Assembly: GCF_000321225.1 (NCBI RefSeq) | Contig: NW_004450661.1 | Span: 1,064,515 to 1,128,514, forward strand | Direction of reading: 5' to 3' | Length of the DNA: 64,000 nucleotides | Source: Odobenus rosmarus divergens | Taxonomy: Eukaryota; Chordata; Mammalia; Carnivora; Odobenidae | Shown here: positions 24,241-36,324 of the stretch, piece by piece | How the letters are laid out: every line of letters begins with the position of its first letter | Position numbering within the stretch: position 1 is the stretch's first letter | Translations under genes and position numbers: made by a program | The notes under the pieces: model-generated | Database searches by the model: none | Seen by the model: only the letters and a program-made list of their open reading frames with translations | What the model was told of the DNA's origin: nothing

Positions 24241-24839
24241 TTGGGACTGGCAGTTGTACTAGTCCATGCCCTCTAAGAAGCAGATGCCCAAATGGGATAC
24301 ATTTAATAATGTATCAGGATTTTTTGGGGGGAAATGCCTATATGTAAGGGAAGGAACTGGAAATTGCTGAGAAACCATTAGACCATGATGCAGCCTGACC
24401 CTGCGTGATGGAGAGTGGGTTGGGCCCAGATTGCTATGCAGTCTGTAGGAAGTTCAGCAAGACTCTCGGGTAGTTCTCAAGCCAAAGTTGGCTGAAAGAG
24501 GAGTCCTTTGTCTCCTTGTCACCCAGGAACAGGTCTACCTTGGTATTCCAGTCACACTCAGTCAGTGGTAAGAGCAGCCTGTGGGAAGTGTGACCTCTGT
24601 GCAAACGTGGAGATGGATTCAGAAACGCAGCATTTGGGGCCCTTAGTCAGTTGTGTTCCCTGCAGTAGGAGGTCTATGAGGGGTATTCTCATGGCTGTAC
24701 CTTAGTCTTTTCCAGGATCATGTGGTTGGAGTGGGAGATGGGCAGCTCCTCAAAAAAAAAAAAAAAAAAAAAGATATTTTTGTGGACAGATAAAACAAAA
24801 CATCTAATACATTGAGTATTTTCAAAATTCTTCTAGCAT

Positions 24840-25160
24840 GCCTCTACAACCAACTCTTCCTTTTTATTCTAAGAGCTGCTACCATTGTCCATACTTCCAT
24901 TATCCTATTCTTAGACTACCAGAGCATCTAATTAGTTTCTTTCTTCTCAACCTTCTTCAACAAAGCCTATACTCCACCTTATAATTTTCTGACCAGAATA
25001 TCACTTTGAACATATCACTTTCTTACTAAAGGCCCTGCAAGATTTCAGGGGAGTCTCAAATTTCAGTCTGGCATTCAGGACCTTCTGATATGACTCTTAC
25101 TATTCCCTAATGCAACTCCTGTATCTTGCAAATATCACCATCCTTCAAGTACATCACGTT
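24840..25160 (+). mobile_element. L2 relic, sense
   Basis: Pyrimidine-rich text with 'tctggcattcaggaccttct' near 25065 and 'actcctgtatcttgcaaat' near 25115 follows the L2 ORF2-end order. It is diverged and has no tail. Confidence 0.5.
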
Positions 25161-25316
25161 CATTTCCACCCCAGAAGTGTCTTAGATTCATAAAGTCTCA
25201 GAGATGAAAAGTCTTTAATGAGTATCAATTGGCCTCCATTCTAGCTTTTTGACCTCAGCGAGACTAGAGGTGAATCTTTGGGGATTAAAGCAAAGGTATA
25301 AAAGAAGAGAAGGGAA

Positions 25317-25342
25317 ATGAGAGAGAGAGAGAGAGAGAGAGA
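25317..25342. repeat. (GA)n microsatellite
   Basis: An uninterrupted GA dinucleotide run that grades into purine-rich sequence to about 25380. Confidence 0.9.
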
Positions 25343-25864
25343 CAGAGAAAGTGAGAGATGAAGGGGGAGGGGTAGTGCAAGGTCTAAGGTCTGGTCCTGT
25401 GACAAAACCAGCATGTGGTCTTTAGGATTTTGAAAGCAGGTGTCTGGGATGAAATGAAGGCTGCTGGGGGTCTGGACTGCGAGAGAAGGAGGGATGGAGA
25501 GAGTATGGAATGGGTTTCAGAAAGGAACCCTTTGTAGCAAGAAGAAAGCCCACCTGAGAAAACCTCATCATTTCCAACTATTCCAAGGGCCTCCACCAAC
25601 ACAGGGTAAAAAAAAAAAAAAAAGCCAAGTGAGTATGAGGGGGAAGGGATGGATGGAAGGAGGGATGACAGCTTCCCAAATCTTCCATCCATCTAATGTT
25701 TTTGTTGACTAGGCCTGTTACATAGCTTGCATGTAGGGTATGATTACAATCTGGTTTCCTGTGGTAAGAAATCCAGTTATTTTACACACTAAACCAAGAG
25801 GGATTATTTGTGACAATAATAATCTGGGTATCAGGGCTTATAACAAGCCAAGATCTGTTTCTGT

Positions 25865-26250
25865 GCAGCTGCTACCCACTGGTTTTGGCTCTAACTCTTA
25901 TGACCATACAGAATAAGCCTGATCCTTTTTCATCTGGCAACCATTCAAATATTTGAAAGCAGTTATCATGGAATCCCTGAGTCATTTCTTTTTCAGACTA
26001 AACATTATCAGCTTTTTAACCTTTTCTTGTAGAATGTAATTAGAAATATCTTGCTGCTGAATTCACTCCAGGTATTTTCTTACTAGGGCAGAGGCAAGTG
26101 GGATTACTGCTTTCTTTGGGATAGATAATAAACATCTAAAATTACAGCCTAAAATCACCTTAATAATATTAGTAGTCACCCTATGTATGAAAAGTGAACT
26201 TACTATCAATGAAAACTCCAGTTCTTTCCACTTGTGCTGCTCCTGACATA
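25865..26250 (+). mobile_element. L3/CR1-type ancient LINE relic
   Basis: Several spaced phrases fit the mammalian L3/CR1 3' region in order: 'aatatttgaaagcagttatc', 'atggaatccctgagtcattt', 'cagactaaacattatcagc', 'actagggcagaggcaagtgg', 'cagcctaaaatcacct' and 'aactccagttctttccactt'. This family stopped moving before the eutherian radiation, so a near-continuous 380-bp copy is unusually well kept. Confidence 0.65.
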
Positions 26251-27479
26251 GGTCTTCTCTACTCTGTTTTCTTTCATTTATTTTATTCATTTATTGAGGA
26301 CTTCTCATTAATTATATTTTTACTAATGAGGAACCACCGTGGGTTTGGTACTGGGAGTGGGAAAAATTTATCACTACCGGGATCCTCTCCGATTGCTGTG
26401 ACCTGGGGAAGCTAGCGATGACAGGATCCTGGGTCAGGACTAAGAATGAGGGAAGCAAAATGTCTAGGGTGCAACCTTTAGGGAGGCACTCACTCTCAGG
26501 TTTGTACAAGCATGGTAGTACAGATAATGTAGTATTCTGGACAGAGTTCTTAACCAGTCTCCTCCCTAGTTTATTGCTTTGGATAATCCGAGAACATAGA
26601 TCAGGTAGGTTAGTTCAGGTGTCGGCCATTTCAACTACAAAACAAAGTTATAGAGTTAGTACTTTTATATTCTGCAAAACAACCATGCAAGTATATACTC
26701 TTATGTAATATACATGAGGGAAAATGATAGTTGTTATGTGGCATATGGTCAGAGCGAGGGAGTTCAGACTTCAAGATTGGGATTTTTCCTAGATCTTCCC
26801 GTGACAATAAGGAGTGAGAGGAGAAGCATACAAATCCAACCTTTGTCCTCAATTTGGACAGTTGGAGGTGTTTATACTCATGTGTTTTCTTTGGGCTGTG
26901 AATCCTTCCTATCATTGTCCAAATTTTTCTTTAAAATTATCCCTTGGATCTAGAATTTCCCGTTCTGCAGAAATATAGCTCAGAACATTAAGTGACTTCC
27001 CAAGAGCCAGCACCAAAGAAAAGCTCTCCATAGGAAATTTGGAGAAAATAAAGAATTTCCACTGTGATTATATAACAAAGCCTCAGACATAAAAGGAGGC
27101 AAAATCAAAAGGGAATGGTCCCTAACAGAGAGCAGTAAAACCCTTTCCAGGAAACAAAGCGAAGGGAAGCACAAGCAAAGATGGGTTGAATGCATATCTC
27201 CTCCCTCAGGTTAGCTTACCCTATCCAGCTCAAACCAAATCTATTTGAGGAATTCCCCATTTTAGCTTTCTCAGTGAAAGGGGACCAGGAAGATGGATGA
27301 AGCAGGGTAAGTATTTAGGACTCAGTCTAGGCCCTATTCAATGATGAAGGGATACTCTAAATTTTCTAATATATGTAAAGGCAAAATGTCAGGAGAATTC
27401 TCACCTCTGATTGGGGGAGGGAAGGTTGGAAGGAATCACAGAGAGGGGAAGGAGCCATTTGAAGTTTATTTTCAGAAAA
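26251..27479. other. No gene seen
   Basis: Unique-looking intergenic sequence. Overlapping frames of 60-96 codons on both strands show no recognisable similarity. Confidence 0.45.
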
Positions 27480-27661
27480 TCATTATATACTTTTCATCTT
27501 AAATGCTATTCTTGCTATTTGTGGAAAATTCAAAGACCATGGATTGATAAAATATAAAGTGAAAGTCTATTCCATGCTTCTGGCCCTCCGGAGGAAACAA
27601 CTGTTAATATTTTGGTATAGATCCATCCAGTACTCCTGTCCTTAAAAATGTATTATTACAT

Positions 27662-28145
27662 ATGTGTGAGTCTGGGTTCTCCAGGGAGATATATATCTAT
27701 AGCTACAGATGTATCTCTTCTCTTTATATGTATGGGGAGAGAGTGGGGGATTATAGGAACTGGCTCACATGATGATAAGTCCCCAGTCCCCAGATTATAG
27801 CCTTTTTTTTTTTTTTATGTCTTACAGTTGGCTATCTGGAAACCCAGGAGAGCTGATAGTGAAGTTCCAATCCAAAAAGCTGGCAAGCTGGAGACCCAAG
27901 GAGAGCTGATGTTTCAGTTTACATTCAAAGGCAAGAAAAGCTTGAGGCTGTCAGGCAAGAAGAGTTCCCTCTTACTCAGCCTTTTTGTTTTATTCAGGTC
28001 TCCAACTGTTTAGATAAGGCTTTGCTCAGTCTACCACTACAAATACTAATCTCATCCAAAAACACCCTCGTAGACACACCTGCAATAATGTTTTACCAAA
28101 TATCTGGCACTCCAGGGCCCAGTCAAGTTGACCCATAAAATCATA
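27662..28145 (-). repeat. Dispersed repeat family A, copy 2 (inverted)
   Basis: It begins 'gtgtgagtctgggttctcca', continues with 'ggaactggctcacatgatga' and 'taatctcatccaaaaacacc', and ends near 'gtcaagttgacccataaaat'. This is the reverse of the repeat at 5383-5848. It lies inside the old antisense L1. Confidence 0.65.
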
Positions 28146-28214
28146 TCACATGTTTATTATATATAACAAATGGGCTCATAGAATAGAAACTGGCTTGTAA
28201 TCTATGTGCATTAT

Positions 28215-28420
28215 GGCACTGACATTAAGAACATGGGCTTCAGAGTCAGTGGGTGTAGATTTGAGTTGTGACCTTGATGAGTCACCAAATGGTTTTGAAT
28301 TTCTGTTTCCTTATTTATAATACTGATCTAATAACATGATATAACTTACAGAGTTGTGATGAGAATTAAATGAAATGTTGCAAATAAAATTGTCTATCAG
28401 AGAATAAGCCCTAATATACT
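28215..28420 (+). mobile_element. MIR SINE, sense
   Basis: 'aagaacatgggcttcagagt', 'ttgagttgtgaccttgatga', 'tttctgtttccttatttata' and 'gttgtgatgagaattaaatg' give the MIR core in the correct order over about 200 bp. It is one of the better-preserved MIRs here. Confidence 0.8.
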
Positions 28421-29009
28421 GTGGATATCATTGTATGTCAATAAATGTGGCTCCACTTTATCCATTTTTGGTAAATGCATAGTATTCTGTTATAGGGATA
28501 AACCCTAATTTATTTAACTGACTCCTATTGATGGACATTTAGGTTATTTCTAATTGTTTTTTGTTCTAACAACAACAAAAAGATAATCTCACCCCCTTAT
28601 TTGTTTAGGAGAAATTCATAAAATTAGAATGGCTAAGTCAAAAATAAACTACATATCTTTAATTTTGATTAATATCGCCACATTGTTCTCCAGAAATATT
28701 GTACCAATTTATTCCTGGCACTCTTCGCCTGCATCCCCATATTTGGGAACATGTCCACTTGTCCATATCCTTGCCAAACTGAGCACTATCAATCATTTAC
28801 ATCTTTGCTGATCTGATATTTAAGAGAAATCTCATTTGTTTTAATTTCCATTGCTTTTATAAATGGTAAACTTGAGCAAATTCACATATTTAATGCCCAT
28901 TAGTATTTCTTCGTTTGACTTTTCTTAACTGTAACCCCTTTCTTAGTAGATGCTAACATATTGTTTTCTTATTTTAAGTGCTCTTTAAAATCTTCAACAA
29001 TGTACTAAC

Positions 29010-29230
29010 ACCTAAACTTATATGCCACTTAATATATGTCAGGTGCTGTTCTAAATGCTTTACATGTACTAATTCATTTATTCCTCAAAAACATCCTATA
29101 AAGTTGGTACTATTATTATTCCCATTTTACAGAGGAAGTTAAATAACTTGCCCAAGGTCTTACCGCTGATAAGTGGTAGAGTCAGTGCTTAGTAGGAGTT
29201 GTTGGAGTCCATGCTCTACCCATTTCCTCT
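29010..29230 (-). mobile_element. MIR SINE, antisense
   Basis: The reverse MIR order is clear: 'gtcaggtgctgttctaaatg', 'ctttacatgtactaattcat', 'cccattttacagaggaagtt', 'aacttgcccaaggtcttac' and 'agtccatgctctacc'. Confidence 0.85.
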
Positions 29231-29653
29231 ACTGCTTTCCAACCCTTTGTGATGTATGTTGCAAATCTTTCTTTTCCCAATTTGTATTTGTCTTTAAACT
29301 TTGTTTATAGTGTCTTTCTTCCATATGGAGGTTTTAAATTTTTATGTAGTCAAATTTCTTCTATTTTTATGATTTCTTTGCTGATCTTATTCTTAAATCA
29401 TGATTAGAAATTTCCCCAGCAAAGCAGATCCCTATCTTCCATCTTAAGACAGAGAGATAATCATGAGCAAAAGACATGCATAAAGGAGTGAAAGAGCAGG
29501 ACACTTTCAGGAAAAAGTGACTTGGCCAGATGCATGAATTCTGGGAGACAAGATTAAAAAGGTCATTTGGAACTAGATTGTCAAGAACATAAGTATGGAT
29601 CTTATCCTGAGGGCAGTGGAAGTGGGAGCCAATTAACTTATGTTTTAGTTCTT

Positions 29654-29850
29654 TTTTTTTTTTTTAATGATTTTATTTATTTATTTGACAGAGAGAGAGA
29701 GAGCGCGCATAAGCAAGGGGAGCGGCAAAGGGAGAGGGAGAAGCAGGCTCCCCACTGAGCAGGAAGCCTGACATGGGGCTCTATCCTAGGACTCCGAGAT
29801 CATGACCTGAGCCAAAGGAGACACTTAACTGACTGAACCACCCAGGACAT
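29654..29850 (-). mobile_element. Can-SINE, antisense
   Basis: Poly-T, 'gattttatttatttatttga', a purine block with 'gagagagcgcgcataagcaa', and a head decayed to 'gactgaaccacccagga'. The flanking duplications are weak. The CG-rich changes suggest an older copy. Confidence 0.88.
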
Positions 29851-29869
29851 TACGTTTTTGTTCTTAATA

Positions 29870-31860
29870 AAAGTAAAACATACTCATGTATAGAATGGCA
29901 TAAAACAATATAAAAATAAATACTTTCCAGTTTGAACTCCACATGCACCTAGCATATTCCCAAGAGCTTTCTTTATGTTTCTGGTTTTGGTTCTTGAAAT
30001 TATCACAATAATTATAAAGAATATACTTATAATTCTATTTTTTGATTTTTAAGTTTAGACAACACCTATTGATTCCAAGTTATGAAAGAAGAGGAATTTA
30101 GCTTATACATACTATTTCCTACCACTTCCCCTTTTCCCTCTCCTCCTAAATATATATTCTATGCTATACCATATATAAAAATGTTATTCAATGCTCTACT
30201 ATATATATAAAATAAGGTATATTATATACAAACAACAAGATATATATGAACAATACAATATATGTATACATTCTATTGTTCACTTATATCAATTAAAAAT
30301 ATATAAAACTTCTACTTATCTTCCACAAATTTTAAAAATAACATCTAATTCTCCATTATGTAAGATGAGAGAAATTACCATCCCTAAACCATTCTTCATC
30401 TCTCATACCTTTGCTTTACTTTTTTAGCCTCTGATGGCTATATTCTTCCTTTGATGTTGTCAAATTGATAATATTTACATTCTGTTCTGTACAGTAAGGA
30501 TTCCATACTTTTTCTAATAACTTGGAACACATACTTATAATATTATGATTAAATAAATATTATTTACTGTGATCCAAATTGTATGATTAGAATTCTAAAT
30601 TGGAAAATGGAATACTACGTTGCTAAATCAGTACTGACCCAAAGAGAATATTCCAAGCATCAAGATCAAATGGATTTTCTTGTCTGAAACTCTAACAACT
30701 ACTCAAAATCATGCCATATTTAATTTGTTTCATGTGTAGACCGTATGGATTCCCTCTCTAGAATATCTAATTGCCTTTTTTCCTAATGAGAGAAGAAATA
30801 TATGCCCTTTTCATTATAATAAGATCTTCCAGCTTTGTAGTATATTCGTTGTTGAAGGGAAAGAATTTTCTTCCTCAATATGTTCTTTAGACTTTCGTTT
30901 CTAATTTGAGTGTGTTGCTTTCTAGGCTTGGTGCCCAACTATCATCCTATGACTCCTTTTCATTGTATTCATGGGTTAGTTTCATTGTTTCTTGGATCCT
31001 TAGCTCCCTCTTCCTTGGATTCTGTTCTCATTTTATTAGGCTATATCATCAAGTTAAAAATTTTTTTTAATTAAATGTGCATGAGAATAAATTTTTTTAA
31101 TTCATGCATTCCTTAAATGACTTATTTTTTAAAAAAAGATTTCATTTTTTATTTGACAGAGATAGAGAGCACAATAGGCAGAGTGGCAGGCAGAGGGAGA
31201 GAGAGAAGCAGGCTCCTCACTGAGCAAGGAGCCTGATGCGGGACTCAGTCCCAGGACCCTGGGATCATGACCTGAGCCAAAGGCAGACTCTTAGCTGACT
31301 GAGCCACCCAGGTGTCCCTTTAAATGACTTAATTTTGTCTCATTCTTGATTGACTTTGATTTGACATAATATTCAAACTTCATAATCATTTTTCCCTCAT
31401 TACTCTGGAGGCTTTGCTCCATCCTTTCCTAACCCCCACTTTGTTGTTGAGATTTCTGATGCCAATTTGAATCTCATTTTGGGAGAGTTGATTTTTTTTG
31501 TTTTTGATTTACCTTTTTTCCATTTCTAGAAGCTTTAAGAATCTTCATTATTTTTCTTCTTCTGAAATTTAGTTGGATGTTTCTAGATATGGGTTTTTAT
31601 TCTTTCAAGAGCTTCCTTAGCTCTTGGAGGGCTCTTTCCATCTGGAGTCCAGAGGCTTCCTTTAGATCTGAGAAGTATCTTTCCATTGTTTAACTATCTG
31701 TGCTTCATATTCTCTTTTCTTCCCCTCTGAATTCTTATCAGCAAAACACTAGACTTCCGGGATTAATCTATGAATTTTAATTTAATTTAATTTAATTCCA
31801 TTAATTTGCTTTTTTCCTCTTCTAGCTCTTGTTTTGTTTTCTTCATATTCTGTTTTGTCT
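29870..31860 (-). repeat. AT-rich intergenic tract, part ancient antisense LINE-like
   Basis: Positions 30140-30310 are an extremely AT-rich (TATA-like) stretch. Positions 30930-31760 resemble the ancient antisense LINE-like text also seen at 21.2-21.7 kb ('gttgagatttctgatgccaa', 'ttgaatctcattttggg'). No exon was recognised. Confidence 0.3.
31129..31318 (-). mobile_element. Can-SINE, antisense
   Basis: Antisense element from 'aaaaaaagatttcatttttt' to 'gactgagccacccaggtgtc'. Duplications 'ttaaatgacttatttt' (31113) and 'ttaaatgacttaattt' (31320) flank it. Confidence 0.94.
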
Positions 31861-31869
31861 TTGTTCAAA

Positions 31870-32520
31870 TACCTTTGTTGAAGCATATTTAACAAATAAT
31901 AAATTGTATATATATTTAAAGTGTATGTTTCATAAATCTTGACATAAGTATATACCCGTGAAACCATCACCACAGTCAAGATAAGGGACATATCCATCGC
32001 CACCAAATGTCCTTCTGTCCTTTTGTAATCTCTCCCTCCTGCTCTTCCCTAGACCATCATTCCCCTCTCCCCCAGGCAACCACTCATTTGGTTTATGTCA
32101 CTATAGATTATGTCATTTGCATATTTTAGACTTTTATATAAATGGAACCATACAGTATGTATCCTTTTTTGTCTCTGAATTCTTTCACTTAGCATAATTA
32201 TTTCAGATTACCCGTGATGTTATGTATATCCATACTTCATTTCTTTTTTAATTGCTAAGTGTTATTCCATTGCATGGTTATGCCACAGTTCATCTATCCA
32301 TTCACCTATTGATGAAGATTTTGGTTGTTTCAGTTTTTCGCAAATAAAGCTGCTATGAATACTCATGTACAAGTCTTTGTATAGACATATGCTTTCTCTT
32401 CTCCTGGAAGAGAAAGTATCTAGGAGAGGAATGACTAGATTGTATGGTAGGTATGTATTTAACTTTTTATGAAACTGCTAAACTGTTTTCCAAAGTCCTG
32501 GTGCCATTTCCATCCCTTCT
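31870..32520 (-). mobile_element. L1M-type LINE 3' part, antisense
   Basis: Inverted L1 landmarks: 'gtgaaaccatcaccacagtc', 'gaaccatacagtatgtatcc', 'tctttcacttagcataatta', 'gttattccattgcatggtta', 'ttcacctattgatgaagatt' and 'aactgctaaactgttttcca'. There are multiple stops. It is older than the carnivore L1s at 7.4 and 11.1 kb. Confidence 0.8.
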
Positions 32521-32529
32521 AATGAATGT

Positions 32530-33262
32530 TTTGTTTCAACAAGCATTTTTTAAAATGTCAATAAGTTTTCCTTTTTCTTGGATTTTTCTCTACTTATTCT
32601 TCAATAAGTAGATGGCTTATAATATCTTTTTGAAACTCCCTGAGTTTCCCTTGGGATCATTTATCCATTGTTCACTTAGGTCCTTTCCAAATGTATAGAG
32701 ATCATTGCCTCTCTATTCATATTTTTAAATAAAGGACGAGGTTGAATGATATAGGTAGTTAGTGTATCAAAATATTGAGAGTTTATCTTGGGGTATCTAC
32801 ACTAGGAGACTTACATCTTCCTAGACGGATGTTAAATTTCTTTAGAGTTTTCTGATTTTATCCTAGGTACAAATTCTACCTCTGGAGTTAAATTGGATGA
32901 ATATTTAGCAGTATAGAGATAAACTCAACCAAATATATTTTGGTTGGTGGGGGGAGTCTGAGTGGAGGAGAAAAAAGACAGGGCTTAGTATCTGAAAAAG
33001 TACATTTTTTCCTATGTAGATTGATCACAATAAAATTCAGTAGAGAAGAAGTGGTAGAAGTAGCAGGTACCCTAAAATCTATATCTATTATTTTTATATA
33101 GCATTTTCTATTGAAAGTTAAAAAAATACTTATGCCTATTGTTTTAGGAGAGAAACTGGGTTACTTAGGGAGTTACTAGCAAGTGGTCTTTAAATCAGAT
33201 TTTGTGATGTTTTTAAAATTTAGTGAGCATCTTCATGAAATTAAAACTTTATGATAGTGATT
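32530..33262. other. No gene seen
   Basis: AT-rich intergenic sequence without recognised features. Confidence 0.5.
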
Positions 33263-33277
33263 GAAACATAAATTGTG

Positions 33278-33416
33278 GGGGTGCCTGGGTGGCTCAGTCA
33301 GTTAAGTGTACAACTCTTGATTTCAGCTCAGGTCTTGATCTCAGGGTCATGAACTCAAGCCCCAGATTGGGCTCCACACTGGGTGTGGAGCCTACTTAAA
33401 ACAACAAAAAAGAAAA
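33278..33416 (+). mobile_element. Can-SINE, sense, short older form
   Basis: The head 'gggggtgcctgggtggctca' leads to 'gggctccacactgggtgtgg' and an A-rich tail, without a CT block. Duplications 'gaaacataaattgtg' (33263) and 'gaaatgtgaattgtg' (33417) flank it. Confidence 0.92.
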
Positions 33417-33754
33417 GAAATGTGAATTGTGCTTAGAGTCTCATAATTCACTTTCAATCCTTAACATATCATGTAAAACTCATAAATTGTACTCTTACAA
33501 ATCACTGTCCTATAATTGATTGTTGCAGCCCTTCTTTTTGAATCCTCAAAAGATGTCCCATAATTCCTTTAATTGTTCCACCGTAAAATAAAAAAACACC
33601 TGTAAACTTTTTTTTTTTAATGTCAGAGCATGGCATGTTATACCATGTTAAACTCTTTGGAGATTTCCCCTTTCATTCATAATGGTATATATTTAAACAA
33701 AGAGAAAGTCTATACTGGGGAAAGAATAATTGGTCTGGGGCAGGATACCTTATT

Positions 33755-33960
33755 TATTTATTTATTTATTTATTTATTTTAAAGATTTTTTCTATTTATT
33801 CATTTGAGAGAGAGAATGAGATAGAGAGAGAGCATGAGAGGGGAGAGGGTCAGAGGGAGAAGCAGACTCCCTGCTGAGCAGGGAGCCCGATGTGGGACTC
33901 GATCCGATCGTGACCTGAGCCGAAGGCAGTCGCTTAACCAACTGAGCCACCCAGGCACCC
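33755..33960 (-). mobile_element. Can-SINE, antisense
   Basis: An expanded (TTTA)n tail at 33751-33780, a purine block, and 'aactgagccacccaggcacc'. Duplications 'aggataccttattta' at 33742 and 33961 flank it. A small internal gap shortens 'gatcccaggaccctgggatc' to 'gatccgatcg'. Confidence 0.94.
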
Positions 33961-33975
33961 AGGATACCTTATTTA

Positions 33976-34635
33976 AATAGTGCTAATGACACCCCACCTT
34001 TTTTGGAATTTGTGGACTTGGGGCCCAGAAATTTGGCAGAATCTGTGAGCCATAAAGCTTGGAATTTCTCAGGGGTCACGTTTTCCACCATAGGGATAAA
34101 GTTACCCTGTGGTGAGCAAGAAAAATGAAGAACACATGCACAGAGAGGGGTAGAGAAAAGAGCCAGAAAGTGTAGTGATAGCATTCAGGTTCCCAAGTTC
34201 AGCCGATACTGAGGCCCAGCTTTATTTCTATACTTTTATCTTTATAATTAATTTTCCATTTTCCTTAAGCTAGTTTAAGCTGAGTTGCTCTCATTGGCAA
34301 AGTTACCAGAACAAATAACTAATATTATAACTGTTTCCATGACATTATGATTCATGAAAGAAATGCAATATTAATAGTTTTAACTAGATTTTTCATTAGA
34401 TTCTTATATCCAGCTACATCTTAGATAATTGCAACTGCTAACAAAGCTTAAAGTTTAAAAATGTCTCTTTTGCTCAAAGACTCAAATCCCTGGGTAACAT
34501 TATTTAATGCCTACTAAATTTTCCAAAACATATTTTTTATATAGGTAATTGTTAAGTCTCCATTTCTATATATGCAACTATATATCGCTAGATAGTATTT
34601 TTTTTCATTCTTTTAGTGACTTTGATCTTTTTTCT
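33976..34635. other. No gene seen
   Basis: Intergenic sequence without recognised features. Confidence 0.5.
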
Positions 34636-34845
34636 TTTTTTAAATTTTTTAAAAGATTTTATTTATTTAATTGACAGAGAGAGAGAGACACAGCGAGAGA
34701 GGGAACACAAGCAGGGGGAGTGGGAGAGGGAGAAGCAGGCTTCCCGCCGAGCAGGGAGCCCGATGCGGGGCTTGATCCCAGGACCCTGGGACCATGACCT
34801 GAGCTGAAGGCAGTCGCTTAACCAACTGAGCCACCCAGGCGCCCC
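34636..34845 (-). mobile_element. Can-SINE, antisense, young subfamily
   Basis: Full-length gacagagag...acacagcgagagaggg subfamily copy ending 'aactgagccacccaggcgcc'. Approximate duplications 'gatctttttt' and 'ggtctttttc' flank it. Confidence 0.94.
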
Positions 34846-34857
34846 TGGTCTTTTTCA

Positions 34858-36077
34858 ATTGAATAGCTTAAGTTAAATAAACGAAGGTTCCAACTTTGAA
34901 AATAATTTGTTTCTAAAGAGTAAATTGGGAACTTTTATAAATTGGAATATACTTTTCCCTCAAGGTATTATTGCTATTAATGGTGGTAGGTGATTTTGTT
35001 GGCACATTAACTAATGCAGGTGACATTACTTTTCACTTTCCCTTTGAGTTGGCCTTTCCACATAATCTCAGTACTTTCTTTACTAATGTTTTAGCCACAC
35101 CACTGGAAGGCACAAGCTTTGTTGCCCTCCTGGAAGTCAACTATCATTTTAAATAATATTTTTGTGAAATACTAAGCTGAACCTTAAAATACCAAGAACA
35201 CATTTATATTTCTGAATCACAAAAAAGGGAATTACTTTGACTTCTTTTATTTTTCTTTTCTCATCTCAGCCACTATCTCCCCAACACATGGTGGGAAAAT
35301 TAGGTAATTGCTTGAACTACATGTTTGGAAACTATTTGGCAAATTTATTAAAAGGAAGAATGAAGAATTTAAAATGCAGCAGTTCTTGAATATCCCCTAG
35401 TGCATAAAGGTATATAGACTAAACATAGTTTAGAGGTATAAGGTCAAAATTAGGAAAAATGTCAGTAGGTAGGATGGGTAATTAATAAAATGTAAAGCAT
35501 TTAAATTAAAATTGACACTCCCAAAATTAAAAGTGTCAAACCCATAGCATACTTTAGAAATAGGACTATATATGTATAAGAAGAATTCTTAATTCCAAGT
35601 GGCCACTAAGCAAACAGCAGCTATATGAAATGTTGGAAAGTTAAGGTAAACCATATGATATTGTTCATGACTAGTTTCATAGAAAACTTCCAATTAGAAA
35701 TGTGGAGAACACAGTTTTGTTTTGTGTTTTTAAAGGTAATGTTGGCAGGGGGAGTTCTGTATTCTAATCTGAGGGAAAATGTCATCAATACTGAGTAGCC
35801 TTGGTCTAAATTCCCAGATTTGACAAGTTTGAGACTCAAGTTCACTACACATACACAAATTAATTTTCTGAGCCAACGGTGGTGATATTAACCTGGGAAT
35901 GGAAGCTCATATAACTTGGTCATATATACAGTAACTTGTGTGTTGGTGATGAAATAATGATTAAGTTTTTCTGGCTTTCTATACGAAATTCTTAAAAAGG
36001 TTGAACAACTGGATTATTCAGAGCCAGCCAGAAACCATGAACTCAGAACTGTCAGTTTCAAGTTCAAACTCATGCTT
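34858..36077. other. No gene seen
   Basis: AT-rich intergenic sequence without recognised repeats or exons. Confidence 0.5.
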
Positions 36078-36097
36078 TTGAGTTCAAGACTTTTTTT

Positions 36098-36291
36098 TTT
36101 TTTTTTAAGATTTTATCTATCCATTAGACAGAGAGAGAGAGCACAAGTCGGCAGAGTGGCAGGCAGATGGAGAGGGAGAAGCAGGCTCCCCGCCGAGCAG
36201 GGAGGCGGATGTGGGGCTCGACCCCAAGACCCCAGGACCATGACCTGAGCCGAAGGCAGCTGCTTAATCGACTGAGCCACCCAGGCGACCC
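36098..36291 (-). mobile_element. Can-SINE, antisense
   Basis: Antisense element ending 'gactgagccacccaggcgac'. Duplications 'ttgagttcaagacttttt' (36078) and 'tcgagttcaagacttttt' (36292) flank it with one mismatch. Confidence 0.95.
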
Positions 36292-36324
36292 TCGAGTTCA
36301 AGACTTTTTTTAAAGGCAGTTACC

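Larger units (their letters stand above)
27480..28960 (-). mobile_element. Old L1M-type LINE, antisense, interrupted
   Basis: Inverted L1 3' landmarks appear as 'attgatggacatttaggtta' (28528), 'gctaagtcaaaaataaac' (28632) and 'cagaaatattgtaccaattt' (28692), then 'ccttgccaaactgagcacta' (28769). It is broken by family-A repeat sequence (27662-28145) and a MIR (28215-28420), so it predates both or has been rearranged. No frame is intact. Confidence 0.65.

Noticed and set aside
33750..33780. Regularly spaced TTTA units as a possible CRISPR-like or satellite array
   Set aside because: It is the expanded tail of a Can-SINE. No repeat-spacer structure exists anywhere in the window.
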